A stretch of DNA of 64,000 nucleotides, from NCBI GenBank assembly GCA_965218985.1, contig CBDCMP010000007.1, positions 2,108,001-2,172,000 on the forward strand. Direction: 5' to 3'. Of this stretch, positions 45,279 through 53,894 are shown one piece after another. The notes below the pieces were generated by a model, which searched no databases, was not told the origin of the DNA, and saw only the letters and a program-made list of their open reading frames with translations. Made by a program: the position numbers and the translations under genes. The DNA is from Pseudopedobacter sp965218985. GTDB lineage: Bacteria; Bacteroidota; Bacteroidia; Sphingobacteriales; Sphingobacteriaceae. How positions within the stretch are numbered: the stretch's first letter is position 1; every line of letters begins with the position of its first letter.

Positions 45279-46820
45279 ATGCCTGTAAAAACTTTTGGTA
45301 GTGCTGTTTACGGCGTGGAGGCACAAACGATCACCGTGGAAGTGAATGTATCTTCCGGGAAACCCACCTATTTCATTGTCGGTTTGCCGGATAATGCCGT
45401 GAAAGAAAGCATGTTCAGGATAGAAAGTGCTTTGATGAATAACGGCTTACGCATGCCGCGACAAAAAATAGTGGTCAACATGGCTCCTGCCGACATCAGA
45501 AAGGAAGGATCAGCCTATGACCTCACTATTGCAACAGGCATTTTAGCCGAGACCGGACAAATTCCAGTAGAGGAGACCGGGGAATACCTGATCATGGGCG
45601 AACTCTCCCTGGATGGACAGGTCCAGGCGATCAAAGGAGCACTTCCAATATCCATTCAGGCAAAAAAAGATAAATTCAAAGGGTTTATTTTGCCCGTTCA
45701 AAATGCCAGGGAAGCCGCCATTGTAAGTGATGTGGAGATTTATGGGATCAGCCACATCAGACAAATCGTTGATTTTTTCGCCGGTGGCATCAAACCTGAT
45801 CTGACTGTTGTGGATACCAGAGAGGAGTTTTTCCATGCAGTGAATAATTATGACGCCGACTTTGCCGATGTGAAAGGTCAGGAGAATATTAAACGCTCTT
45901 TAGAAATCGCTGCTGCCGGAGGTCATAATGCCATTTTAATTGGCCCGCCCGGAGCGGGAAAAACCATGCTGGCTAAACGACTGCCCACCATTTTACCCCC
46001 GCTGAATTTATATGAAGCTTTAGAAACCACCAAAATTCACTCTGTCGCCGGAAAGTTATCTGCAACGGATTCGCTTATTACCACAAGACCTTTCCGTTCT
46101 CCACATCATACGGTATCTGATGTCGCTTTAGTTGGCGGCGGAGGAAATCCTCAGCCCGGAGAAATATCATTGGCTCATAACGGTGTTTTATTTTTAGATG
46201 AATTGCCGGAATTCAAAAGAACGGTTTTGGAAGTGATGAGACAACCTCTGGAAGAAAGAAGAGTCACCATTGCAAGAGCAAGGATGTCGGTGGATTATCC
46301 TGCAAGTTTTATGCTGGTGGCGGCAATGAATCCTTGTCCATGCGGTTACTATAACCATCCCGAGAAAGAATGCGTTTGTGGACCTGGGGTGGTTCAAAAA
46401 TATTTAAGCAGAGTGAGCGGACCACTCTTGGACCGCATTGATTTACATGTGGAAGTCACTCCGGTTAATTTTGATGAGTTGTCTTCTGAAAGAAAAACCG
46501 AGCGAAGTGAAGTGATTAGGGAACGTGTGATTAAAGCTCGACAAATGCAGGAGAACCGTTTTGCGGAGAATGATAACATCTACTGTAATGCACAAATGAG
46601 TCCCCAAATGGTGAGAAACATCTGTAAAATATCTGATGCTGGACAACAATTATTAAAGAAAGCAATGGAGAAATTAGGTTTATCTGCAAGGGCTTACGAC
46701 AGGATTTTAAAAGTGGCCCGCACCATTGCAGATTTAGCTGAAAGTGAAGAGATTGGGATGGAGCACCTGGCTGAAGCCATCCATTTCAGAAGTTTGGATC
46801 GTGAAAGCTGGGCAGGGTAA
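45279..46820 (+). CDS. comM: YifB/ComM-family Mg-chelatase-like AAA+ ATPase
   Basis: This 513-residue AAA+ protein has an N-terminal Lon-protease-like S5 domain (about 1-165, SAVYGVEAQTITVEV, FIVGLPDNAVKESMFRIESAL), a AAA+ core (about 190-400) with Walker A IGPPGAGKTML and Walker B LFLDELPEF, and Mg-chelatase-type blocks RPFRSPHHTVSD and AAMNPCPCGYY, plus a C-terminal lid with SARAYDRILKVARTIADLA. ComM/YifB is a helicase that helps branch migration during integration of foreign DNA in natural transformation. This suggests, without proving, that the organism can be transformed. It is a single-gene unit. Confidence 0.95.
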   Translation: MPVKTFGSAVYGVEAQTITVEVNVSSGKPTYFIVGLPDNAVKESMFRIESALMNNGLRMPRQKIVVNMAPADIRKEGSAYDLTIATGILAETGQIPVEETGEYLIMGELSLDGQVQAIKGALPISIQAKKDKFKGFILPVQNAREAAIVSDVEIYGISHIRQIVDFFAGGIKPDLTVVDTREEFFHAVNNYDADFADVKGQENIKRSLEIAAAGGHNAILIGPPGAGKTMLAKRLPTILPPLNLYEALETTKIHSVAGKLSATDSLITTRPFRSPHHTVSDVALVGGGGNPQPGEISLAHNGVLFLDELPEFKRTVLEVMRQPLEERRVTIARARMSVDYPASFMLVAAMNPCPCGYYNHPEKECVCGPGVVQKYLSRVSGPLLDRIDLHVEVTPVNFDELSSERKTERSEVIRERVIKARQMQENRFAENDNIYCNAQMSPQMVRNICKISDAGQQLLKKAMEKLGLSARAYDRILKVARTIADLAESEEIGMEHLAEAIHFRSLDRESWAG

Positions 46821-46898
46821 TTGCAGCATGACAATTCATCAACAACTATCGCTGTAAGGATTTCGTTCTTATAAAGACAAATTGCAAAAGAAATCATC

Positions 46899-47564
46899 AT
46901 GAATAAATATTTGAAATTATTAAGTATTAGTGTACTTGCCTTATTGATCTCCTCATGCAGCAATGGACAAACTGGAGGGAAAAGTGCAAACAACGCCGTG
47001 AAACTGGTGGCTCCAAAAGGAAAAGCCATAGCAGCTTTCGCTGAAGGATGTTTCTGGTGCTCTGAGCATATTTTTGAGGCTGTTGAAGGTGTGGATTCCG
47101 CAGTTTCCGGATATGCCGGAGGGAATGTTCCAGACCCAACCTATGAGTTGGTAAACACGGAGACCACTGGACATGCAGAAAGTGTTTTGGTTTATTATGA
47201 CCCAAAAGTAGTGAGTTATGAGGAGCTGGTAAAGGTTTTCTTTGCCTCCCATGATCCCACCACACCAAACCAACAGGGACCAGATAGGGGTTCATCTTAC
47301 CGTTCCATTTTGTTTTATCAAACAGATGCAGAGAAACAGATGGCGATGAATGAAATCAAGAGCATAAGTGCATCAGATAGGTTTGCAAAACCTTTGGTTA
47401 CAGAATTAAAAAAATTGGATGCTTTTTACAGAGCAGAAGAATATCATCAAAACTACATCAGCGAAGGTAAAGGAAGAGGAAACCCATATGTGAGCGGTGT
47501 ATCCATTCCCAGGTATGAGAAATTCAAAAAATCCTATAAAGGTAAGCTGAAAAAGGGAGCCTGA
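46899..47564 (+). CDS. msrA: Peptide-methionine (S)-S-oxide reductase, lipoprotein form
   Basis: This 221-residue enzyme reduces methionine-S-sulphoxide in proteins. The type II signal (lipobox ISSC, Cys20) puts it in the periplasm or outer membrane, unlike the cytoplasmic E. coli enzyme. The catalytic Cys51 is in AEGCFWCSEHIFE, followed by GVDSAVSGYAGG, EVVKVFFASHDPTTPNQQG-type sequence (ELVKVFFASHDPTTPN here), DRGSSYRS and AEEYHQNYI. MsrB is not fused or adjacent. It should repair surface and periplasmic proteins under oxidative stress. Confidence 0.95.
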   Translation: MNKYLKLLSISVLALLISSCSNGQTGGKSANNAVKLVAPKGKAIAAFAEGCFWCSEHIFEAVEGVDSAVSGYAGGNVPDPTYELVNTETTGHAESVLVYYDPKVVSYEELVKVFFASHDPTTPNQQGPDRGSSYRSILFYQTDAEKQMAMNEIKSISASDRFAKPLVTELKKLDAFYRAEEYHQNYISEGKGRGNPYVSGVSIPRYEKFKKSYKGKLKKGA

Positions 47565-47569
47565 AATAA

Positions 47570-47600
47570 ATATAGCCCATGGTTTAACCATGGGCTATAT
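47570..47600. terminator. Perfect 15-bp inverted repeat after msrA
   Basis: ATATAGCCCATGGTT at 47570-47584 is followed after one base by its exact reverse complement, ending at 47600. It works as a terminator-like hairpin even though no long T run follows. Confidence 0.65.
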
Positions 47601-47779
47601 GAAACAGGGATTTTAATGGATTTATCCATTTCCAAATCTCTAAAATTATTAGAGACGACTATTTCAGTAAAATAATTTCCAGTATTCTTTCCGCTATAGG
47701 GTATATTGTAATTCTCCTTATCCTTTTAAATTCAAGCTACATATACCATAAGATAATAAAGTAAGGGACAGGTTACCTA
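47601..47779. other. Gene-poor stretch after msrA
   Basis: The minus strand is open for about 40 codons from near 47720 (KDKENYNIPYSGKNTGNYF...) down through the msrA hairpin, but has no start codon and no family features I recognise. It may be further debris of the secretion locus whose HlyD remnant lies next to it. Confidence 0.35.
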
Positions 47780-47978
47780 TCACTTTTCCATTACATATTT
47801 TAAATTATCAAATAATCTTTCAATAAGTCTTCTGTCATTCGTAATGATTTCAGCAGTTCCTTTGGCCTCGGCTTTAAAATCTAATCTGGTGCCGTAATTG
47901 GTTTTCAACTGGTCAGGGAAATCCACTAAAACCATATAAGTGTCAATTTGGTTTTTTTCTGTTTTAATGGTATTAGTA
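47780..47978 (-). pseudogene. C-terminal remnant of a HlyD-family secretion protein
   Basis: Reading the minus strand, 66 codons end at a TGA at 47780. They encode DTYMVLVDFPDQLKTNYGTR and then AEAKGTAEIITNDRRLIERL, which match the C-terminal end of HlyD/bacteriocin-secretion membrane fusion proteins, including the ...G.A.IIT.DRRLIER.F motif before the terminal helix. The frame is closed by a TAG just upstream and overlaps the end of the XRE gene, so everything N-terminal is gone. The break coincides with the 3' end of the GNAT/XRE module, suggesting that the module replaced or interrupted the original gene. Confidence 0.7.
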
Positions 47979-48485
47979 GGCTAATTGCAATACTTTTTCG
48001 TAATCATATTTCTTATATCTTTCTTCTGCTTTTTTTTCCTTTTGGAGTTCCAATAGTTCATTTTTAATCTGAACTTTCAGCCATAAGTCTGCAGGAGTAT
48101 GGAAAAAATGTGAAAACTTGAGGGCAAGTGTAGTATTGAAACGCCTGTCGCTTCTGTAATACTTATTCAGATTTGAGTCGTCTATATCAATATATCTTGC
48201 AAACTCGCCTTTTTTAAGACCTAATACTTTTAAGAAATCTCTTACAAAATCTTCAATTGTACGCAACTTTTCCAGAGTGATATCTTCGTCCCGCACATAT
48301 TCTTCCATTTGGTAACGGACAGCCGACATGGCATTCTTACGAATACGTTCCAGATTGCGCTGGTTGTGTTGAACGTTAGCTAAAGCTGTTATTTTTTCTG
48401 TTTTTTCCTGGCTCCACACGCTTCCATCGTTTGGGCGAATGGTGATATCAACCACCTTTTTTTTACTGTTTCTTTTAGCACTCAT
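47973..48485 (-). CDS. XRE/HigA-like helix-turn-helix protein (probable antitoxin/autorepressor)
   Basis: This 170-residue protein has a basic N-terminus (MSAKRNSKKKVVDITIRPNDG), a helical linker (about 25-75) and an HTH of the XRE type (about 76-135: LGLKKGEFARYIDIDDSNLNKYYRSDRRF, then LALKFSHFFHTPADLWLKVQIKNEL). The last block, an aliphatic FSHFF.TPADLWL.VQ helix, is typical of HigA-type antitoxins. It lies 28 bp downstream of the GNAT-like gene on the same strand. A palindrome over the operon promoter is its likely operator. The C-terminal end overlaps the HlyD remnant. Confidence 0.8.
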   Translation of the reverse strand: MSAKRNSKKKVVDITIRPNDGSVWSQEKTEKITALANVQHNQRNLERIRKNAMSAVRYQMEEYVRDEDITLEKLRTIEDFVRDFLKVLGLKKGEFARYIDIDDSNLNKYYRSDRRFNTTLALKFSHFFHTPADLWLKVQIKNELLELQKEKKAEERYKKYDYEKVLQLAY

Positions 48486-48513
48486 ACCGGTTCTTTCATT
48501 TTGTATAACTTTT

Positions 48514-49032
48514 TTATTTGTTATTATCCAGGTATTCCCTTACAAGGGCTTCCCCATCTTCATCCATAATGACCATTGTAGTGTCATCCCAACGTTTAGC
48601 ATGATATTTAGAGGAGTATAAGGTCATCAGTTTCATCTCATCAGCTTTGTTTTCTTCCATTACATCAAAAAACAGCATTCCGCTAAAATGGTCTTTACCA
48701 TATATTATACTTTGTTGATAGGCAAATGCAATCAAACATCCCGCCATATGATCGTATCCCTTTTTGTCATTTTTATTGTGTGGTGCAACCTCGACATAAG
48801 CCATATAGGGAATCATCTTTTTGTTCAGCATAAAAATCATGCATCCTTCTATAACATCGGGTGTTTCTTCTGTAACTAAAAGATATCCAATAGCTCCGGG
48901 TAACTTTCTAAGCTCTTTATCAAAGTTAAATCTCCATCCCTGCTGAATAGAGGGCATTTCGGAAATCATTCCTTTTTTTATCAACGCACTAATTCTTTCG
49001 GCAGTGGAGGTCTCAATTATTTTAACGTTCAT
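48514..49032 (-). CDS. GNAT-fold acetyltransferase-like protein (possible toxin)
   Basis: This 172-residue protein has a GNAT-type core: beta-strand AIGYLLVTEE (about 46-55), VIEGCMIFMLN, then YMAYVEVAPHNKNDK(K)GYDHMAGCLIAFAYQQS (about 77-110). The VEVAPHN...GY.H.AG pattern stands where acetyl-CoA is bound in this family. Its C-terminal part (MKLMTLYSSKYHAKRWDDTTMVIMDED) also fits. It has no signal peptide. It is the first gene of a two-gene operon with an XRE protein second, the order seen in reversed toxin-antitoxin pairs such as HigBA. GNAT toxins elsewhere acetylate aminoacyl-tRNA. Whether this one does is not known. Confidence 0.72.
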   Translation of the reverse strand: MNVKIIETSTAERISALIKKGMISEMPSIQQGWRFNFDKELRKLPGAIGYLLVTEETPDVIEGCMIFMLNKKMIPYMAYVEVAPHNKNDKKGYDHMAGCLIAFAYQQSIIYGKDHFSGMLFFDVMEENKADEMKLMTLYSSKYHAKRWDDTTMVIMDEDGEALVREYLDNNK

Positions 49033-49066
49033 TCTATCATCATTCCCGATTTTTTTTACGTTTTAA

Positions 49067-49105
49067 TAAAAATACGAAAAGAAAATCACCGGTACAAATT
49101 GTACC
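49067..49105 (-). promoter_or_regulatory. Promoter with overlapping palindromic operator of the GNAT/XRE operon
   Basis: GGTACAA-A-TTGTACC at 49091-49105 is a perfect 7-1-7 palindrome. On the minus strand its TTTG (49098-49095) forms a -33 element, followed after 20 bases by TATTTTTA (49074-49067), one base from TAnnTTTG. A repressor bound to the palindrome would cover the -33 element, which fits autorepression by the XRE protein. Confidence 0.6.
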
Positions 49106-49393
49106 AACAATTTAATGTTTTATTAACTGAAATATTATTGTGTTAATCATCCTGTGTGATGCAGCCTTTATATTTCCTTCATGCAGTCTCTCAACCCCGT
49201 AAAAACCTACATTTGGAAACATTCTCTTAAAGCTATTGAATTTTTTTTGTTTAGAGGTCGATTTTTTGGAATAAAAACAATAAACAACACAGGTTAAATA
49301 CATCATCCTGTAAATATTCATCGATTTTAAATTAATTTTAAAGCATCAACTTCAACATCAGTAACATCATCACCGTTTTAAAATCTAACCAGC
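49106..49393. other. Spacer with no recognisable gene
   Basis: This spacer between the GNAT/XRE operator and the ABC-2 ATPase has a 69-codon open stretch on the minus strand without family features. I see no RNA or repeat in it. Confidence 0.4.
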
Positions 49394-50173
49394 ATGGAAT
49401 TAACACCAACACCTGTCATCAGCATCAGAAATTTGAGAAAAAGCTATGGAGATAAACAAGTTCTTAAAGGGATCAATCTGGAAGTTTATCCCGGTCAGGT
49501 AATTGGTTACATTGGACCGAATGGGGCAGGAAAATCAACCACCGTTAAAGTGTTGACCGGTTTGATCAGTGATTTTGAAGGAGACGTTTTTCTTTATGAC
49601 CAAAATATCAAGGATGATATCCTAGCTATCAAAAGCCAGATTGGATATGTGCCGGAAAATGCGGAGATCTATGAGGTGCTCACTCCATTGGAATACCTGG
49701 ATTTTGTAGGCAAATTATATGGAATGAAGGAAGATCAAATTGGAGAAAGAGCGATGAAACTTTTGACTGCTTTTGGAATTGGCGGTAATGCCGACCAGCG
49801 TATGGATACCTTCTCTAAAGGAATGCGTCAAAAAGTGTTGCTCATATCGGGGATCATCCATAACCCTAAAATCATCGTATTGGATGAGCCTTTGTCAGGT
49901 TTGGACGCCAATGCCGTGATCATGGTGAAAGAGTTGATTGCCTTGTTGGCCAAGGAAGGCAAGACCATTTTCTATTGTTCCCACATGATGGATGTGGTGG
50001 AGAAGGTTTCTGACCGTATTCTTTTGATCAACAATGGAGAGATCGTAGCTGATGGCTCTTTCGAGGAATTAAAAGCCGGAGGAGATCAGACTTTGGAAAG
50101 GATATTTGCAAAGCTTACGGGTAAAGAAGAATCCAGCAGAGAGGCCAATGATGTTTTAAATGCTTTGAACTAA
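49394..50173 (+). CDS. ABC-2 type transporter ATP-binding protein
   Basis: This 259-residue ATPase has Walker A GPNGAGKST at 41-49, signature FSKGMRQK near 145 (a variant of LSGGQ), Walker B IIVLDEPLSGLDA near 165, and switch His in YCSHMMDVV. The sequence is of the NatA/GldA type that pairs with ABC-2 permeases. The permease starts 4 bp downstream, so the two form an operon. The substrate is unknown. Confidence 0.93.
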   Translation: MELTPTPVISIRNLRKSYGDKQVLKGINLEVYPGQVIGYIGPNGAGKSTTVKVLTGLISDFEGDVFLYDQNIKDDILAIKSQIGYVPENAEIYEVLTPLEYLDFVGKLYGMKEDQIGERAMKLLTAFGIGGNADQRMDTFSKGMRQKVLLISGIIHNPKIIVLDEPLSGLDANAVIMVKELIALLAKEGKTIFYCSHMMDVVEKVSDRILLINNGEIVADGSFEELKAGGDQTLERIFAKLTGKEESSREANDVLNALN

Positions 50174-50177
50174 AAAT

Positions 50178-51869
50178 ATGCTAAACAGATACCTCATTAA
50201 TTTAGTTCTTCTTTTTAGGCCTGTTTTCATTCGTTTTGGCGTGAACCCGGAGCAGCTACGTATCATCTTAAGCACTAAGATGAAAATGGACGATCGCAGA
50301 CCTAATGTTTACACTCAACAAAAGCAGAAAAAGAAAAAGAAGGAAGTGAACCATTCCAGCTGGCTCACGATGTTCTTTTTATTCATTACAGGAGCGTTCT
50401 TTGCCATCATTTTAGCCACGGTAAAGCAACCTTATGTAGGTCACACCATTTACTTTTCAGCTTTCATGGTGATGCTGGCCATTACCCTGATTTCTGATTT
50501 CACCAGTGTACTGATAGATGTGCGGGATAATTATATCATTCTGCCAAGACCAGTCTCCGACAGTACTTTCACTGTTTCCAGAATTCTGCATATTGGAATT
50601 CATACCGCAAAAATGGCTTTAGCCATATCTATTTCAGGAATTATACTTACCTCCATTTTAGAAGGACCAATAGCCGGTTTGGTTTTTATCATAGAAGTTT
50701 TCATAGCTACGGTGCTGAGCATTTTTTTGGTGAACATCATTTACCTTTTGGTGCTCAAAATCACGAGCCCGCAAAAATTCAAGGATTTCATCTCTTACTT
50801 TCAAATCGTTTTTTCTGTTTTGATCTTTGCAGCTTATTACACCCTGCCAAGATTAGTCAGTGCCAGCACGCTGGAAGGTTTTGATTTAATGAGCTATAGA
50901 TTTCTTGGAATTGTACCACCGGTTTGGATTGCTGCATTGCATGAAATGGCGGTTAATTTTAAATCTACCGGAACACTCACTGTAATTTACGGTCTCCTGG
51001 CTATTGTTTCACCAGTGATTTGTATGTTGTTGGTAGTGAAAGTTCTGGCTCCTGGTTTCAACCAAAAACTATCCTCCATCAGCAGCAGCGGGGATGATGG
51101 CACAGTGATATCCTCTGAAGGGAAAGGTGCGTCACGAGGTTTGATGAATACTATTGCAAAACATATCGCTCCTCATCCGGTTGAAAATGCCGGGTTTAAG
51201 CTTACATGGTTACTTTCCTCGCGTTACCGCGATTTTAAAGTGAAGGTTTATCCTGCTTTTGCGTATGTACCCGTATACTTTCTTTATTTTGGATTTATGA
51301 ACAAAAAAGGGAGCTTTGCCGCTAACTGGGCAACCATGCGTGAAGGAAGAATGTACATATTATTAATGTACCTTACCAGTTTTGTACTTACCACCGTGTT
51401 ACAGCACATCAGCATGAGTGAGAAATATAAAGCCTCCTGGATCTTCTTTACCACCCCGCACCAGCAACCTGGAAGGATTTTAGCCGGAATGTTTAAGGCT
51501 GTGATGCTGAAATATTATGTCCCATATTATATTTTAATTGCCGTCTTCAGCTTAACTTTTTGGGGACCTGCAGTGGTGAATGATTTGATCCTAGCCTTTG
51601 CAGTCGGGGTGATGTTCGGAATTTTAGTCGCGCTTTTTCAGGTCAAAGGATTCCCATTTTCCCAGCCCGTGAATGTAAACAAAGGCGGTAAAATGTTTCT
51701 TACCTTCTTGATCATGGCCATTCCGGTGGGTTTAGGTTTCCTGCACTATTATGCTGCAAAATGGGAGATGGTGATATGGGTTGCCGCAGCTATAATGACC
51801 ATTTTAGCGAGTGTGGCTTTCAACTATTATCGTAAAGAAACTTGGGAGAGCTTGGAATTGGCTGAATAA
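50178..51869 (+). CDS. ABC-2 type transporter membrane protein
   Basis: This 563-residue integral membrane protein has about 11 or 12 hydrophobic segments, for example WLTMFFLFITGAFFAIIL (about 58-75), IYFSAFMVMLAITLI, MALAISISGIILTSI and IYLLVLKIT, with two long loops. It follows the ATPase by 4 bp. A Lys-rich stretch (QKQKKKKKEV, about 48-57) precedes the first helix. It is the probable membrane half of an ABC exporter; no closer family can be named. Confidence 0.82.
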   Translation: MLNRYLINLVLLFRPVFIRFGVNPEQLRIILSTKMKMDDRRPNVYTQQKQKKKKKEVNHSSWLTMFFLFITGAFFAIILATVKQPYVGHTIYFSAFMVMLAITLISDFTSVLIDVRDNYIILPRPVSDSTFTVSRILHIGIHTAKMALAISISGIILTSILEGPIAGLVFIIEVFIATVLSIFLVNIIYLLVLKITSPQKFKDFISYFQIVFSVLIFAAYYTLPRLVSASTLEGFDLMSYRFLGIVPPVWIAALHEMAVNFKSTGTLTVIYGLLAIVSPVICMLLVVKVLAPGFNQKLSSISSSGDDGTVISSEGKGASRGLMNTIAKHIAPHPVENAGFKLTWLLSSRYRDFKVKVYPAFAYVPVYFLYFGFMNKKGSFAANWATMREGRMYILLMYLTSFVLTTVLQHISMSEKYKASWIFFTTPHQQPGRILAGMFKAVMLKYYVPYYILIAVFSLTFWGPAVVNDLILAFAVGVMFGILVALFQVKGFPFSQPVNVNKGGKMFLTFLIMAIPVGLGFLHYYAAKWEMVIWVAAAIMTILASVAFNYYRKETWESLELAE

Positions 51870-51909
51870 TACCACATGAAATTGTATTTTTGCCCAAATT
51901 AATTTTTGG

Positions 51910-52434
51910 ATGACTTTTGAAGATTGCTTTGAGATTGGTTATATATCTAAAACACGTGGCTTAAAAGGTGAAGTGCAGGTTTCCTTTAGTTTTGATGAAC
52001 CCGAGCAGTTAAAGATAAAATCAGTTTTTGTGGAGATCAATAACAAATTGGTCCCTTTTTTTGTGGCAAACTATAAAATTCCGATGGCGCAAGTGGGCTA
52101 TTTCAATTTTGAAGATATAGATCATATTGACAAGGCCCAACCACTTACCAAAAAGAGAATATTTCTCCCCAACAGGCTGAAGCCCAAAAGGGACAAAGGA
52201 GAATTCCATTTTACAGATTTGGTGGGTTTTACAGCGAATGATGCTCAAAATGGAGTTTTAGGAGAGATTTTGGAGGTAAGGGAATATCCTCAGCAGTTTT
52301 TGGCCACCATCAACTATAGAGAGAAAGATGTTTTGATTCCCTTAAATGAAGCCTTCATCACTGAGATTGACAGGAAGAAGAAAAAAATCAGTTTTGATTT
52401 ACCCGATGGACTTTTAGCCCTTTACCTGGATTAG
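51910..52434 (+). CDS. rimM: 16S rRNA processing protein RimM
   Basis: This 174-residue ribosome-maturation factor binds S19 and helps form the 30S head. The N-terminal RimM domain (FEIGYISKTRGLKGEVQVSFSFD) and C-terminal PRC-barrel region (FTDLVGFTAND..GVLGEILEVREYPQQ...DVLIPLNEAFITEIDRKKKKISFDLPDGLLALY) are both present. The length is standard. It lies just upstream of trmD and rplS, the usual order (rpsP-rimM-trmD-rplS), with rpsP missing from the window. Confidence 0.94.
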   Translation: MTFEDCFEIGYISKTRGLKGEVQVSFSFDEPEQLKIKSVFVEINNKLVPFFVANYKIPMAQVGYFNFEDIDHIDKAQPLTKKRIFLPNRLKPKRDKGEFHFTDLVGFTANDAQNGVLGEILEVREYPQQFLATINYREKDVLIPLNEAFITEIDRKKKKISFDLPDGLLALYLD

Positions 52435-52518
52435 GTAAATTTGCAGGAGCGGGGTAAGTTTTAAGGATTGTAGCACCTGCCTGCCTGTCTGGTAGGTATG
52501 AGCGAAAGACCTAGCCTG

Positions 52519-52536
52519 TCCCGATTTTTATCGGGA
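52519..52536 (+). repeat. TCCCGAT-TTTT-ATCGGGA hairpin in rimM-trmD spacer
   Basis: A perfect 7-bp stem with a TTTT loop lies in the 143-bp spacer, next to a CCTGCCTGCCTGTCTGGTAGG stretch (52477-52497). It could act as a terminator or an mRNA processing hairpin. The same CCCGAT..ATCGGG stem occurs in 16S V1. Confidence 0.5.
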
Positions 52537-52577
52537 TTAAAACGCCCAAATCAATAACCATAATCGTAAATTTAACT

Positions 52578-53252
52578 ATGCGTTTCGATATCATCACTGT
52601 TTTACCTGGCTTATTGGAAAGTCCATTTGCTCATTCCATTTTGCAACGGGCGCAAAAGAAAGGGATTGCAGAGATTCATGTCCACAACTTGAGGGAATAC
52701 GCTGCCAACAAGCAAAAAAGTGTGGACGATTACCCTTATGGTGGTGGAAGCGGGATGGTCATGCAGATTGCTCCTTTTGCAGCTTGTATAGAGAAATTGA
52801 AATCTGAAAGAGATTATGATGAAATTATTTTCATGTCGCCTGATGGGCAAACGCTGAACCAGGAGATGGCGAATGAGCTTTCAGGGAAAGAGAACATCAT
52901 GATTCTTTGTGGGCATTATAAAGGGATTGATCAACGCATCAGGGAGATTTTTGTGACCAGGGAGATTTCTGTTGGCGATTATGTGCTATCTGGTGGAGAG
53001 CTTCCTGCAGCTATTGTGGTGGATGCGGTGATAAGATTGATTCCGGGTGTTTTGAATGATGAAACTTCGGCTTTGTCAGATTCTTTCCAGGGAGAATTGT
53101 TAGATGCACCGGTTTACACTAGGCCGGCAGATTGGAATGGACATAAAGTGCCGGATATTTTATTGAGCGGAAACCAGGTGAAGATTGAAAATTGGCGACA
53201 TGATGAAGCTTTAAAGCGTACGCAGGAAAGACGTCCGGATTTGTTGGAATGA
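52578..53252 (+). CDS. trmD: tRNA (guanine-N1)-methyltransferase TrmD
   Basis: This 224-residue SPOUT-class enzyme methylates G37 of tRNAs next to the anticodon, which prevents frameshifting. It shows FDIITVLPGLLESPFAHSIL at the N-terminus, DYPYGGGSGMVMQ, the trefoil-knot SAM site (ILCGHYKGIDQR, SVGDYVLSGGELPA) and the C-terminal TRPADWNGHKVPDILLSGNQ. The length is typical. It is the third gene of the rimM-trmD-rplS cluster, with a spacer on each side. Confidence 0.97.
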   Translation: MRFDIITVLPGLLESPFAHSILQRAQKKGIAEIHVHNLREYAANKQKSVDDYPYGGGSGMVMQIAPFAACIEKLKSERDYDEIIFMSPDGQTLNQEMANELSGKENIMILCGHYKGIDQRIREIFVTREISVGDYVLSGGELPAAIVVDAVIRLIPGVLNDETSALSDSFQGELLDAPVYTRPADWNGHKVPDILLSGNQVKIENWRHDEALKRTQERRPDLLE

Positions 53253-53444
53253 TTTACAAATGTTTTTCTTTGAATTTGATCATGAATTATCGGGATTATA
53301 TAGAGATCATCAAAAATTAATTGGGTAAGCTATTTAATCGAATTTTAAATTTCGTTTTTATTTATAAAAATTATTCCCTAATATTGCACTCCGAAATTTA
53401 GGGAGGCGATGATCATTTTTTTATCGTTTAAATCGCAAGAAATC

Positions 53445-53792
53445 ATGGATTTAGTAAAATTTGTAGAAGATCAGACCATAGTGAAAACAACTTTTCCTGC
53501 ATTTAAGGCTGGAGATACGATTAGCGTTCACTATAAAATCCGCGAAGGAAATAAAGAACGTATCCAGGTTTATCAGGGCGTGGTTATTCAAAGAAACAGC
53601 CGTAATGCAACGGAGACTTTTACGGTTCGTAAAATGTCAAACAGCATCGGTGTTGAGCGTATCTTCCCGGTTAACTCCCCTAACATTGCGAAAATTGAAG
53701 TGAACAACGTTGGTAAAGTGCGTAGAGCTAAATTGTTCTACTTGCGTGAGCTTACTGGTAAAGCAGCTCGTATCAAATCAAAAAGAGTATAA
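53445..53792 (+). CDS. rplS: 50S ribosomal protein L19
   Basis: This 115-residue protein is placed from the ATG at 53445 (MDLVKFVEDQ). The ORF has an in-frame upstream start at 53409, but its 12 extra residues do not match L19. Typical features are FPAFKAGDTISVHYKIREGNKERIQVYQGVVIQR, FTVRKMSNSIGVERIFPVNSPNI and VGKVRRAKLFYLRELTGKAARIK. It sits at the 30S-50S interface. A terminator follows. Confidence 0.97.
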   Translation: MDLVKFVEDQTIVKTTFPAFKAGDTISVHYKIREGNKERIQVYQGVVIQRNSRNATETFTVRKMSNSIGVERIFPVNSPNIAKIEVNNVGKVRRAKLFYLRELTGKAARIKSKRV

Positions 53793-53812
53793 TTATTTTT
53801 TATATGGAGCAG

Positions 53813-53840
53813 CCTTCCGATGATCATCGGGAGGTTTTTT
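53813..53840 (+). terminator. rplS terminator
   Basis: CCTTCCGATG at 53813-53822 pairs with CATCGGGAGG at 53825-53834 (ten pairs, one G-T), followed by TTTTTT. Confidence 0.85.
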
Positions 53841-53894
53841 GTTTTATAGCAGTTTAAAAAAATCTAACTTCGCTTAGTTTCAACAGTAAATCTA

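Noticed and set aside
49112..49321. 69-codon minus-strand ORF upstream of the GNAT operon
   Set aside because: It has no recognisable family and no clear promoter, so it is only mentioned as part of the spacer.
47973..49393. Mobile element carrying the GNAT/XRE genes
   Set aside because: No transposase, integrase, terminal inverted repeat or target duplication was found at the borders.
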